Shown here: piece after piece, positions 16,802 through 26,029 of the stretch | How the letters are laid out: the number at the start of each line of letters is the position of its first letter | Position numbering within the stretch: position 1 is the first letter of the stretch | Origin: an uncultured Alphaproteobacteria bacterium | GTDB taxonomy: Bacteria; Pseudomonadota; Alphaproteobacteria; RF32; CAG-239 | Direction of reading: 5' to 3' | Assembly: GCA_934254925.1 (NCBI GenBank) | Contig: CAKQMD010000003.1 | Coordinates: forward strand, 1-64,000 | DNA: 64,000 bases | Position numbers and translations under genes: made by a program | The notes under the pieces: generated by a model | Databases searched by the model: none | Told to the model about the DNA's origin: nothing | The model's input: the letters and a program-made list of their open reading frames with translations, nothing else

Positions 16802-18334
16802 TTATTTCTTGATCAACAGTGAATTGCCGTTCATCTCTTTTGGTTTTTCAATCCCCAACAAATCCAGCATCGTTGGTGCCAAATCCGCCAACTTGCCGTC
16901 TTTGAGACCGCTAACGCCGTGTTGGTCGTTGACCAAGATGGCCGGGACCTTGCCGACGGTATGAGCGGTGTAAGGCTGCCCGGTTTTTTCGTCGACCATT
17001 TTTTCGGCATTGCCGTGATCGGCGGTAATAATCATTTCTCCGCCGACGTCTTTAATGGCTTTTTCCACTTTTCCCAAGCAGTCGTCGACGGCGGCAACGG
17101 CTTTCAACGCCGCTTCCATGATACCGGTATGGCCGACCATGTCGCCGTTGGCATAGTTGCAGATGATCACGTCGTAACGTTTTTCTTCAATGGCCTTGAC
17201 CAATTGTTCCGTCACTTCGTAAACGCTCATCTCCGGCTTCAGGTCATAAGTGGCAACCTTGGGGCTGGCAATCAGGATTCTTTCCTCGCCTTTGAACTCC
17301 CGTTCCTCGCCGCCGTTGAAAAAGAAGGTCACATGGGCATATTTTTCGGTTTCGGCAATACGCAGCTGAGTCAGGCCGTGATCGGCAATAACTTCGCCGA
17401 AAATGTTTTTCAAGGCTTCGGGAGCGAAAATCGTTTTCATAAAGCGATTATGATCGACGGAATATTCGGTCAAACCGACGGCGTCCGAAAGTTTCAAAAC
17501 CTTTTTGCGGGCAAAGCCGTTAAAGTCTTTGTCGGCCAAGGCATAAAGAATTTCACGGGCGCGGTCGGCGCGGAAGTTTGCCATCAAAATGGCGTCGTCG
17601 TCCTCGATTCCCTGATATTGGCCTATAACGCAGGGAACCACGAACTCGTCGTTGACTCCCGCGGCATAAGAGGCTTCGATGGCTTCCCCAACTGTGGCGT
17701 AGCGTTTGCCTTCGGCAAAGGCCATATTGTTGTACGCGGCTTCGACGCGATCCCAGCGCTTGTCACGGTCCATAGCGTAAAAGCGGCCGGCGATGGTGGC
17801 GATTTTAACGTTTTTGCAGTCTTTTACCGCCGCTTCAAACTCTTGCAGATATCCGGCGGCCGAAGTCGGCGGCGTGTCCCGTCCGTCAAGGAAGGCATGC
17901 ACCCAAACCCGAATGCCTTTGTCGTTGAGAAGCTTGGCCAAAGCGACGATATGCTCTTGCGAAGAATGCACGCCGCCCGGAGACATCAAGCCCATCAAAT
18001 GGCAAGCTTTGCCGTTTTTCTTCAAAATCTCGATTAATTCTGTTAAAACCGGATTTTGTTGGATGGATCCGTCTTTGATCGCCTGGTCGATGCGCGGCAG
18101 ATCCTGCATCACCACGCGGCCGGCGCCGATGTTCATGTGTCCGACTTCCGAGTTACCCATTTGCCCTTCCGGGAGCCCCACTGCCAAGCCGTAGGTTTCG
18201 ATCAAAGAATGCGGATTTTCTTGATACATCCGGTGCCAATTGGGCGTATGTCCCATTTCAATGGCGTTGTCTTTTTTCTCGGCCCGATAACCCCAGCCGT
18301 CCAGAATCATCAACAGTAACGGTTTTTGTCTCAT
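16802..18334 (-). CDS. gpmI: 2,3-bisphosphoglycerate-independent phosphoglycerate mutase
   Basis: This 510-residue enzyme of the alkaline phosphatase superfamily interconverts 3- and 2-phosphoglycerate in glycolysis using two manganese ions. MILDGWGYR near the N-terminus holds the first metal Asp. MGNSEVGHMNIGAG supplies the phosphoserine nucleophile. HAFLDGRDTPP, NYANGDMVGHTG and TADHGNAEKM give the remaining metal ligands. Length and motifs are complete. It is the first gene of the minus-strand block leading through envC to rppH and has an AT-rich upstream region. Confidence 0.96.
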   Translation of the reverse strand: MRQKPLLLMILDGWGYRAEKKDNAIEMGHTPNWHRMYQENPHSLIETYGLAVGLPEGQMGNSEVGHMNIGAGRVVMQDLPRIDQAIKDGSIQQNPVLTELIEILKKNGKACHLMGLMSPGGVHSSQEHIVALAKLLNDKGIRVWVHAFLDGRDTPPTSAAGYLQEFEAAVKDCKNVKIATIAGRFYAMDRDKRWDRVEAAYNNMAFAEGKRYATVGEAIEASYAAGVNDEFVVPCVIGQYQGIEDDDAILMANFRADRAREILYALADKDFNGFARKKVLKLSDAVGLTEYSVDHNRFMKTIFAPEALKNIFGEVIADHGLTQLRIAETEKYAHVTFFFNGGEEREFKGEERILIASPKVATYDLKPEMSVYEVTEQLVKAIEEKRYDVIICNYANGDMVGHTGIMEAALKAVAAVDDCLGKVEKAIKDVGGEMIITADHGNAEKMVDEKTGQPYTAHTVGKVPAILVNDQHGVSGLKDGKLADLAPTMLDLLGIEKPKEMNGNSLLIKK

Positions 18335-18429
18335 CTTTTTTCCTCTTTCTTAAAAAATTTTTGTTGTCGTAATTATATATAATAAAAGATTTTAGAAAAG
18401 CACTAATTTTGCCTTTTGCGGTCTAATTT

Positions 18430-20223
18430 TTATTCTTGTGCTGCCAGCATGATTTTTTTCCAAATTTCTGCCGGCAGATTTGCTCCCGAAACGCCTTTCA
18501 TCGGCGAATTGTTGTCGTTGCCGAGCCAAACGACGACGGTATAAGCGTCGGAATAACCGGCGAACCAGGCGTCGCGGTTGTCTTGGGACGTTCCGGTCTT
18601 TCCCGCGGCAAAGAAGGGCAAACGCGCTTTTTTTCCTGTTCCGTCGCTAATGACTTTTTCCAGCATTTTGCTCAAAGTTTCAATGTCTTCTTCTGCCACC
18701 GCCTGATTGTCGTAGTCGATTCCCCGTTGATAGAGTTGATACCCGTCTCTGGTGTAAACTTCGCGAATGCCATATGGCCACACGACGCGTCCGCCGTTGG
18801 CGATTGTCGTATAAGCCGTGGCCAGGTCGATGATCTTGACTTCCGAACTGCCCAAAGCCAGGGCCGGAGAATTGTCCAAAGGCGTGGTGATGCCCATTTT
18901 TCGCGCATTGCTGATGATTTTTCCGCGCGAAATCTGCTCGGACAAGTTGATGGTCGCCAAATTGAGCGAATGGGTGAGGGCGTATTCCAACGTTACCTCG
19001 CCGTGATATTTTTTGTCGGCGTTGGCCGGTTTCCAGCCGTTGATCTCCAACGGTCCGTCAATAATCTTGTCGTTCGGGCGCCAACCCTGCTGCAGGGCGG
19101 TCAGATAGACAAAAGGCTTGAAGGCGGATCCCGGTTGCCGCAAAGCCTGGGTGGCGCGGTTAAACTGACTGTGTTGATAATCGATGCCGCCGACCATGGC
19201 CTTGACCGCGCCGGTCCTGTCCATAACGATCACCGCCCCTTGGGTGACGTTTTTGTTTCTGTTGGCTTTGAGCGTTTCGCTCAAAATCCGGTAAGCAGCT
19301 TCCTGAATGTGTTGATCCAGAGTTGTCGCCACGTAAATGTCGTTGTCGCGTTCGCCGATATAGGCGTTGACTTCGTTATAAACCCAATCGGCAAAATAGT
19401 TGGCCTTCTCCACGCGGGAAGGTTTTTCTGGGCCGATTCTCATTTTCAGGGCTTTTTCTTTTTCGTCCTTGCTGATGCAGCGGTTGTCGACCATGTTTTG
19501 CAGCACGACTTTGGCCCTGGCCACGGCTCTTTCCTCCGAGGCCCGCGGATTGTAACGCGACGGCGCCTTCAACATGCCGGCGATGATAGCCGCTTCAAGC
19601 AAATTGAGGTCACGCGAAGATTTTTGAAAATATTTTTGACTGGCCGCTTCAATGCCGTAAGTGCCGGCGCCGAGATAAACTCTGTTCAGATAAAGCGTTA
19701 AGATCTGTTCTTTGCTGAATTTGTGCTCCAACCAAAACGCCAGCATCAATTCCTGGGTTTTACGCTTGAGGTTTTTGTTTGGTGTCAGAAACAAGTTTTT
19801 TGCCACCTGTTGGGTAATGGTACTGCCGCCCTGCACGTATCGTCCGGCAAACAAATTGGCCAACATGGCCCGCCCGAAGGAAATGGGATCAAAACCGAAA
19901 TGGTCGTAAAAACGGCGGTCTTCGTTTGAGATGATCGCTTCCGTGACGTATTTGGGCATTTCATCTTGGTGTACAACTTCGGAATAGACGCTGCCGAAAG
20001 ATTTTATTTCGTTGCCGTTTTCGGCAATCAGCGTCGTTGACGGTTGGCGGGTACGGGCAACCGCTTCGTTGATGTCCGGCAGCGTTAAAGCGCAATAACC
20101 GAGATACATGAGCAAAGTTATCACCAGCAAGGCAAAAAAATTATAGATAAGGTGCCGATTCGCAACCCGTTGTTTTGACTCTTTTTTTCTGCTTCTTTTT
20201 GTTTTTTTCTTAGCTTTGGCCAC
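18430..20223 (-). CDS. Penicillin-binding protein 1A family (bifunctional)
   Basis: This protein of about 597 residues has a basic N-terminus, one membrane helix, a glycosyltransferase 51 domain and a transpeptidase domain. It polymerises glycan strands and cross-links peptides in the periplasm. The GT51 site shows SNEDRRFYDHFG and QGGSTITQQVAKN. The transpeptidase site shows SAFKP (nucleophile Ser), SLN and KTGTS. It is shorter than Escherichia coli PBP1A and lacks the inserted OB-like domain of that protein, resembling the 600-700 residue PBP1A/PbpC-like enzymes. The GTG at 20223 has GGA nearby; a TTG 12 codons earlier is an alternative start. Confidence 0.9.
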   Translation of the reverse strand: MAKAKKKTKRSRKKESKQRVANRHLIYNFFALLVITLLMYLGYCALTLPDINEAVARTRQPSTTLIAENGNEIKSFGSVYSEVVHQDEMPKYVTEAIISNEDRRFYDHFGFDPISFGRAMLANLFAGRYVQGGSTITQQVAKNLFLTPNKNLKRKTQELMLAFWLEHKFSKEQILTLYLNRVYLGAGTYGIEAASQKYFQKSSRDLNLLEAAIIAGMLKAPSRYNPRASEERAVARAKVVLQNMVDNRCISKDEKEKALKMRIGPEKPSRVEKANYFADWVYNEVNAYIGERDNDIYVATTLDQHIQEAAYRILSETLKANRNKNVTQGAVIVMDRTGAVKAMVGGIDYQHSQFNRATQALRQPGSAFKPFVYLTALQQGWRPNDKIIDGPLEINGWKPANADKKYHGEVTLEYALTHSLNLATINLSEQISRGKIISNARKMGITTPLDNSPALALGSSEVKIIDLATAYTTIANGGRVVWPYGIREVYTRDGYQLYQRGIDYDNQAVAEEDIETLSKMLEKVISDGTGKKARLPFFAAGKTGTSQDNRDAWFAGYSDAYTVVVWLGNDNNSPMKGVSGANLPAEIWKKIMLAAQE

Positions 20224-20311
20224 GATTTCCGTCCATTTGTTACTTGCCTCGAGTCGCAAGATGATTTATAACATTTTCATAATTTATCACCAATAAGTTA
20301 AGGAACATTTT

Positions 20312-20512
20312 ATGAGCCGGGTTTCGATTGATCTTTCTGCAAAACTTCATCATCAGCTTGCCGAAATTGCCGACAGACGGGGAATCGGCATGGAAGAATG
20401 CCTGCTCAACGCTTTGAAGGCTTATGCCGAACAAGAGGCAGACGTTTATAAAACGGATCTTTGCGCCGTTGACAATTTGGAACGGGCATTTTTTCTTTCG
20501 GTCGCCGAATAA
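20312..20512 (+). CDS. Small ribbon-helix-helix-like protein
   Basis: This encodes 66 residues. The first 45 fit a ribbon-helix-helix DNA-binding fold: a short strand RVSIDLS, then helices LHHQLAEIADRRG and MEECLLNALKAYAEQ. Such proteins are often antitoxins or small repressors, but no toxin gene follows; the next gene is convergent and only three bases away. AAGGAAC precedes the ATG at a proper distance. It could be a solitary regulator, possibly of the divergent PBP1A gene. The fold call is moderately sure and the target unknown. Confidence 0.6.
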   Translation: MSRVSIDLSAKLHHQLAEIADRRGIGMEECLLNALKAYAEQEADVYKTDLCAVDNLERAFFLSVAE

Positions 20513-20515
20513 GGG

Positions 20516-21085
20516 TTAATCATTGAGGCCGCGCTGTCTTGCCGCGAAACCTCCGTTGTTAAGGCCGTCGCGATGTTGCTTTTCAAACAGGCGTCGCGGT
20601 TGTAGACGATAAAAGTTATTGTCCTTTGTCAAGCCGTTTTCAAACCAAAATCTTTCCGCACGAACGATTTCATAAGTTTTCATTTTGTTATTTTTGTAGA
20701 TAATTTGCTGTGCGATGCGTTCTCTGCTAACGCTTTTGATGATTTTTTCAAAATCAAGTGCTGCCGGATTAACCAGAATATGTTTGCCGCGAACTTCTAT
20801 GTTTTGCTGATAAAGTTCCAAGATGTCCTGCGGCCGACGGCAAGGATCCCGCAAGGCGTAACTGAAGAAAATGTCAATAAGATTTGCTTTAAATTCTTCG
20901 CGAACCATTACCGGGTAATTATGGCGGGTTGCCAAAGGAGATAGAGCCGTTTTGGCGATAACGTTGAGCTTGAGGTTTTTCAGCCAGCGGAACTGTTCGG
21001 CACAAAACGGCACATTCGACCAAATGCCTTCGTTGTTGGTCTTTTTGTACATAGCTTGCTTTACCTGTTCCAGTTCTGCCTTCAT
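20516..21085 (-). CDS. Hypothetical protein
   Basis: This is a soluble protein of 189 residues that I cannot place in a family. It is rich in Lys, Arg, Asn and aromatic residues and has no signal peptide or membrane helix. The frame is open 24 codons further upstream, but the ATG at 21085 has GGAGA eight bases before it. It is convergent with the small ribbon-helix-helix gene, and its promoter region is shared with polA. Recognisable landmarks are KLNVIAKTALSPLATRHNYP in the first half and FWFENGLTKDNNFYRLQPRR near the end. Confidence 0.55.
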   Translation of the reverse strand: MKAELEQVKQAMYKKTNNEGIWSNVPFCAEQFRWLKNLKLNVIAKTALSPLATRHNYPVMVREEFKANLIDIFFSYALRDPCRRPQDILELYQQNIEVRGKHILVNPAALDFEKIIKSVSRERIAQQIIYKNNKMKTYEIVRAERFWFENGLTKDNNFYRLQPRRLFEKQHRDGLNNGGFAARQRGLND

Positions 21086-21165
21086 CAGAGTGTCTCCGGC
21101 TGTTGAACTGAAGTGAATATAGCATATTTTTTTGCCTCCGTCTATGTAAAAAAGCAAGATATTTC

Positions 21166-21194
21166 TTGGTCAAAAAGGTTTTTTTGTATATATT
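21166..21194 (+). promoter_or_regulatory. Candidate sigma-70 promoter of polA
   Basis: TTGGTC (21166-21171) and TATATT (21189-21194) are separated by exactly 17 bases and lie 30 bases before the polA ATG. The same combination of a TTGGT-type -35 and TATATT -10 occurs before gyrB, which supports it as a housekeeping promoter form in this genome. Confidence 0.6.
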
Positions 21195-21223
21195 AAAAAC
21201 AAATTGCAAAAAAGGAGGCCGCG

Positions 21224-23971
21224 ATGGCAAAAAAAGTGTGTTTGATAGACGGATCCGGATATATCTTTCGGGCGTTTTACGGCTTGCCGCCGCTGACGGC
21301 TCCCGACGGAACGCCGGTTAATGCCGTTTATGGCTTTACTAATATGTTTTTGAAGCTCACGTCAAAAATTCAATGCGACTATTGCCTGGTGCTGTTTGAT
21401 GCCAAGCGTCAAAACTTTCGCAATGACATTTTTCCCGATTACAAAGGCACACGCAAAGAGATTCCCGAAGACCTGATTCCGCAGTTCCCTATTATCCGCG
21501 AGGCGGTGGAAGCCCTAAACCTCAATCATTTGGAGATGGAAGGTTATGAGGCCGATGACCTGATAGCTTCTTATGCGGCTTCGGCTGTGGCCGGTGGCAT
21601 GGAAGTTGTGGTCGTTTCCGCAGATAAGGACCTGATGCAGCTGATTCGCCCCGGCGTTGAATATTATGACCCGATGAAAGACAAGTTTTTTACCCCTGAA
21701 GACGTCAGGGAAAAATTCGGCGTTTATCCCGATCGGGTCGTGGACGTCCAGGCTTTGGCCGGCGATTCGACCGACAATATTCCCGGCGTTCCCGGAATCG
21801 GGCTTAAAACCGCCGCTCAATTGGTGGAGGAATATGGCTCCTTGGAAAGTGTTCTGACTCATGCGGCGGAGATCAAACAAAACAAGCGCCGCGAAGCGTT
21901 GTTGAACAACTTGGACCAGGCGCGGGTTTCCCTGCAATTGGTAACGTTGAAAGACGACGTCCCTCTGTCTCGGGAAATAACCGCCTTCGGCTGTGCCTGC
22001 CCCGAACACGAGAAGCTGATGTCCTTTGTCGACAAATACGCTTTTAACAATTTGCGTCCCAGACTTGAGAAATGGGAGATTGAACGGTGTTCAAACCTGA
22101 CGGAAAGACGGACTGCGAACGCTGTATTTAAAAATTATGAACTGGTAACCGACGAAGCGGGACTGAAAAGCTGGGTAAAACGCATTACCGAGGCGCGGGC
22201 CTTCGCCTTTGATACCGAAACCACAGGTTTTAATCCGGTTTTTGACAAGATCGTCGGTTTTTCTTTGGCCGTGGCTCCCGGTCAAGCCTGCTATGTGCCG
22301 CTGAATCATCGTTCGGCCGCTGCGCATCCGGATTTGTTTGCCGCCGACCCGCAAGAAAAAATCCGCCAATTGGATCCTGCCGTGGTTGCCAAATGCCTCA
22401 CACCGGTTTTTGCTTCCAAATCCATCTTAAAAATCGGTCATAACATCAAGTTTGATCTCCATTTTATGGGTCAAGTTTTGGGAAAAGACGTTCAAATTTT
22501 TCCTTTGGAAGACACTGCGATTCTTTCTTATGATCTGGACAGTTCCGAACACGGCCACAGCCTGGATGAGTTGGCAGCTTTGTTTTTGGATTATCAGACG
22601 ATTCGTTATGAAGAAGTCTGCGGCAGCGGCAAAGACAAATGCACTTTTGATCTGGTGCCGTTGGACAAAGCCTTAGATTATGCGGCCGAGGATGCCGACA
22701 TAACGCTGCGGCTCTATCAGCTGTTCAAACCACGGCTGCTCAGGGAGCGTCAGGTCGCCGTGTATGAAAATTTTGACCGGCCACTGATCTCCGTTCTTAA
22801 AAAGATGGAAGAAAGGGGCATTATGGTCAATGCGCCGGCTCTGGTCAGGCTAAGCGCGGATTTTGAAGGCCGCCTGCGTCAATATGAGGCGGAGATTTAT
22901 CAGCTGGCCGGCGAAGAGTTCAACATTGGTTCGCCCAAGCAAATCGGCGCGATTTTGTTTGACAAGCAAGGCATAAAAGGCAAAAAGACGCCGACCGGTG
23001 CCTGGCAGACCGGCGCGGACGTTTTGGAACAATTGGCCGAAGACGGCAACCTTTTGGCACAAAAAATCCTCGACTGGCGAGCGGTAAGCAAGCTAAAGTC
23101 CACCTACAGCGATTCCTTGATCGAACTTCTGGACAAGGACAGCCGCGTTCATACCACCTTTTCGCAGATCGTAGCCAACACCGGACGCTTGGCGTCGTCT
23201 AACCCAAACTTGCAAAATATTCCCATTCGAACGGAGGAAGGCAAAAAAATCCGCGAATGTTTTGTCGCAAAACCCGGGCATAAGCTGATTTCCTGTGATT
23301 ACAGTCAAGTAGAGCTGCGCTTGCTGGCCAGTATTGCCGACGTTAAGGGACTCAAACAGGCTTTTGCCGAAGGGGTTGACATTCACCGCGCTACCGCCTC
23401 CAAGGTTTTTGGCGTACCTTATGATCAGGTGTCGTCGGATCTCCGCCGTCATGCCAAGGCGATTAATTTTGGCATTGTCTACGGCATCTCGCAATACGGC
23501 TTGGCCAAACAGATCGGCGTCAGCAGCGACGAGGCCAAGGCTTATATCGATGCTTATTTTCAACAAATGCCGGAAATCAAAGCCTATATGGAAGAAACCG
23601 TCGCCTTCGCCCGCAAACACGGCTATGTTTTGACGCCGTTTGGGCGCAAATGTGCCATTGCCGGCATCAACGATAAAAACAAACGTATTGCCGCCAACGC
23701 CGAGAGGGCGGCGATCAATGCTCCGATCCAAGGCGGCGCTGCCGACATCATCAAACTGGCGATGAATAAAATCGGCGGCGTTTTGCAAGAGGCAGGGCTG
23801 AAGGCCGAAATGCTGTTGCAGGTTCATGACGAGTTGGTCTTTGAAGTTCCTGACGCTGAAGTCGAAGCCGCTTCGGCGCATATTAAACAAACTATGGAAA
23901 CCATCGTCGATTATGAGGTTCCTCTGCTAGCGGAAGTCGGCGTCGGCGACAATTGGGCCGCTGCGCATTAA
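21224..23971 (+). CDS. polA: DNA polymerase I
   Basis: This 915-residue polymerase has all three activities. The 5'-3' exonuclease domain (about 1-290) has LIDGSGYIFRAFYGLPP, YEADDLIAS and DSTDNIPGVPGIG. The 3'-5' proofreading domain (about 320-520) keeps the metal residues in FDTETTGFNP and the later YAAEDAD. The family A polymerase domain (about 540-915) has SCDYSQVELRLLA, RRHAKAINFGIVYG and LQVHDELVFEVP. It fills gaps in repair and removes Okazaki primers. AGGAGG before the ATG is a strong ribosome site. Its stop codon directly abuts that of the convergent gene. Confidence 0.97.
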   Translation: MAKKVCLIDGSGYIFRAFYGLPPLTAPDGTPVNAVYGFTNMFLKLTSKIQCDYCLVLFDAKRQNFRNDIFPDYKGTRKEIPEDLIPQFPIIREAVEALNLNHLEMEGYEADDLIASYAASAVAGGMEVVVVSADKDLMQLIRPGVEYYDPMKDKFFTPEDVREKFGVYPDRVVDVQALAGDSTDNIPGVPGIGLKTAAQLVEEYGSLESVLTHAAEIKQNKRREALLNNLDQARVSLQLVTLKDDVPLSREITAFGCACPEHEKLMSFVDKYAFNNLRPRLEKWEIERCSNLTERRTANAVFKNYELVTDEAGLKSWVKRITEARAFAFDTETTGFNPVFDKIVGFSLAVAPGQACYVPLNHRSAAAHPDLFAADPQEKIRQLDPAVVAKCLTPVFASKSILKIGHNIKFDLHFMGQVLGKDVQIFPLEDTAILSYDLDSSEHGHSLDELAALFLDYQTIRYEEVCGSGKDKCTFDLVPLDKALDYAAEDADITLRLYQLFKPRLLRERQVAVYENFDRPLISVLKKMEERGIMVNAPALVRLSADFEGRLRQYEAEIYQLAGEEFNIGSPKQIGAILFDKQGIKGKKTPTGAWQTGADVLEQLAEDGNLLAQKILDWRAVSKLKSTYSDSLIELLDKDSRVHTTFSQIVANTGRLASSNPNLQNIPIRTEEGKKIRECFVAKPGHKLISCDYSQVELRLLASIADVKGLKQAFAEGVDIHRATASKVFGVPYDQVSSDLRRHAKAINFGIVYGISQYGLAKQIGVSSDEAKAYIDAYFQQMPEIKAYMEETVAFARKHGYVLTPFGRKCAIAGINDKNKRIAANAERAAINAPIQGGAADIIKLAMNKIGGVLQEAGLKAEMLLQVHDELVFEVPDAEVEAASAHIKQTMETIVDYEVPLLAEVGVGDNWAAAH

Positions 23972-25837
23972 TTAAAGGCTCTGTCCGCCTTTGTTTTTCA
24001 GGCCGAGCAAAACCTCCCAGGCGGCAACGTCTTTGTTTTGCAAGAACTTTGCTTCCAATTCATCGCGATACCGCTCTTCATAACGGGTTTGCGGCGCTTT
24101 GAAATACGTTAAGGCCGAGATTTCTGCCAAAAGGTTGCCGGACCAAAATTTCTTTTGTCTGTTTTCATAAAGTCGGTTGATTTCCGCTTTTTTGAACTCC
24201 TTTTCTTCCAAGGAGAGCGAAGAAGCCTCGATGGACTGCAGATAGGCGGCATGGCGTTTTTTGAGCTCGTCGCTTTGTGCCGTAATTTTGGGGTTTTGAC
24301 GGCTTTGCGCCAGAATATAGGCGGCTTTGGGATCCGGTGCCGCGCGCAGCTGCCGGCAAAAGGCGTCAAACTCTGTTGGATCAAAGCTTTGTGCGCCGTA
24401 GGTCAAATCGGCAAATTTTAAGACTTCCGCAAACCACGGCTGTTGATAATCGCCGATTTGGTCGTGAAAAGTCCTTTTTTGCAAAAACTTTTTGCATATG
24501 TCGTCGGCCAGCAAAATCAATTTAAGGTCCGTCGTCGGAATGCCTCTTTTGCCGCTTTGCATGCTTTTCAGCAAATGAGCGTTGAATTGTTGCAAAAAGG
24601 CCGCAAGGTTTTCCGGCGTTTTTTCCGCGTCAAATGCCTCTAGAGCCTTTTTCAGCTTCGGCGGCGTTCCGCGGGGAATTTCCCGACCGACGGCGGTCAT
24701 GTTTTGGTTGAGGCGCCGCAAAACATCAATCACTTTTTCCCCGCTTGGCCGATCTTCCCAAACGGTTTCCCGGTCATAAACGCTGCGGTTTGTATACTCG
24801 GGATAAAAGTCCAAATCCGCCGCATCATTGATGGTTTCCCGCAAAATGTCAGCCTTTTCGTCTCTCAGACGCTCAGGAGCGTTATAAAAGTCAACCATAG
24901 CCGCAATCACTTTTTCAACGTCGGGAACTTCGCGGTGGATGGCGTCGCGCAGACCGATCAATCCCATGCCGTCGATTTCAATGCCATCACGGCGGTTTTG
25001 TTCGCGACGCTGCATGTCGACGGCCGGCAATTCTTTGGACAACAAGGCCAGTTCGCACAGGTTTTCCGGGGTATAAGGATTGGACATCCGCTTCATTTCA
25101 AAACCGAAAAGACCGTAATATCCGGTTTTAATTTCATGATCACCGGCCAATTGCTCAATTTCAAAATTGTCTGCAGCCACGGCCGGAATCACCTTTTCTC
25201 GGATTCCGGTGGTGTCTAATTGCTGTTCGTTTTCATACAAGACGATCAGGGCTTTGCTGAACGCCGCCAGTTTTCCGCTGTCGGGAAATTCGCGGATTGC
25301 CGCGGTCATAATCGGCAAACGTAAGGGGAGGGACGCCGGCGTTGCGGCATAAATGTCCGCCAGCAATGAAAATTTTTCGGAAGGGCGCAATTGCGGTGTT
25401 GCCGTGACGGTGGTCAGATTTTTCTCGACGGCGGCAAGAAAAGCGGGGTCGGAAAGCAGGTCGGCCTTTTCTCCTTGTCGCATGGCATGGGCAAATCCGA
25501 CCCGAAACAAGGCTTTTTCTTTATCGCTCAAATGCTGAAAATCGGGATTCTGAGCAAATTTTGCCGCTGTTTTCGCGGCCAAAGCCAGGTTTTTCGGTTC
25601 AAGACGGGCAATTTCGCAAAAACATTCGCGCCAGTAACCGAGTTGTCGGTTTTCTTCCAAAGAGCCGTCAAAAAGGCTTTTCAGTCCAAGGTGATGCGCC
25701 GTTTCGGCAAAGTCCCTCGTCATGGAAAACAAGTCGCTTTCTTTTCGCCGTGGGTGAATGGATCGGATCAGCATAACCGTTTTGGAAAATTGCGGAGATT
25801 GTAAAAATTTTTTGTAATCTTCTGTAAAAGGAGCCAT
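23972..25837 (-). CDS. Large hypothetical protein
   Basis: This is a 621-residue soluble protein with no recognised domain. It is mostly helical by composition, rich in Ala, Leu, Glu, Lys and Phe, and has no signal peptide or membrane helix. The region around residues 30-330 has spaced helix pairs that could form an alpha-solenoid repeat, but no regular repeat stands out. The C-terminal part (about 530-590) is strongly charged and may be coiled. The start has GAGGTC at a good distance. The stop codon abuts that of polA with no base between, so neither gene has room for a terminator. Function unknown. Confidence 0.65.
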   Translation of the reverse strand: MAPFTEDYKKFLQSPQFSKTVMLIRSIHPRRKESDLFSMTRDFAETAHHLGLKSLFDGSLEENRQLGYWRECFCEIARLEPKNLALAAKTAAKFAQNPDFQHLSDKEKALFRVGFAHAMRQGEKADLLSDPAFLAAVEKNLTTVTATPQLRPSEKFSLLADIYAATPASLPLRLPIMTAAIREFPDSGKLAAFSKALIVLYENEQQLDTTGIREKVIPAVAADNFEIEQLAGDHEIKTGYYGLFGFEMKRMSNPYTPENLCELALLSKELPAVDMQRREQNRRDGIEIDGMGLIGLRDAIHREVPDVEKVIAAMVDFYNAPERLRDEKADILRETINDAADLDFYPEYTNRSVYDRETVWEDRPSGEKVIDVLRRLNQNMTAVGREIPRGTPPKLKKALEAFDAEKTPENLAAFLQQFNAHLLKSMQSGKRGIPTTDLKLILLADDICKKFLQKRTFHDQIGDYQQPWFAEVLKFADLTYGAQSFDPTEFDAFCRQLRAAPDPKAAYILAQSRQNPKITAQSDELKKRHAAYLQSIEASSLSLEEKEFKKAEINRLYENRQKKFWSGNLLAEISALTYFKAPQTRYEERYRDELEAKFLQNKDVAAWEVLLGLKNKGGQSL

Positions 25838-25957
25838 TGCCGACCTCGTTTCGTTCTGTCTTTTTTCATTTTATCACAAAAAAGTTTTTTGTCTATAAAT
25901 TATCCGGTTTTAAGCGAGAAACTATGCACAAAATTGGTGCAATTTTTGAATTATTGC

Positions 25958-25986
25958 TTGGTAAAAGAAAGATATTAGTATATATT
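25958..25986 (+). promoter_or_regulatory. Candidate sigma-70 promoter of gyrB
   Basis: TTGGTA (25958-25963) and TATATT (25981-25986) are 17 bases apart, about 44 bases before the gyrB start. The layout is the same as the candidate polA promoter. The 192-base gap also serves the divergent 621-residue gene. Confidence 0.6.
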
Positions 25987-26029
25987 TCAAACAACAAATT
26001 GTTGTACTGAAAAGGAAGAAAGAAAAAAC

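Noticed and set aside
20312..21085. A possible toxin-antitoxin pair (ribbon-helix-helix protein plus neighbour)
   Set aside because: The two genes are convergent, not in one operon, and the 189-residue neighbour shows no toxin motif.
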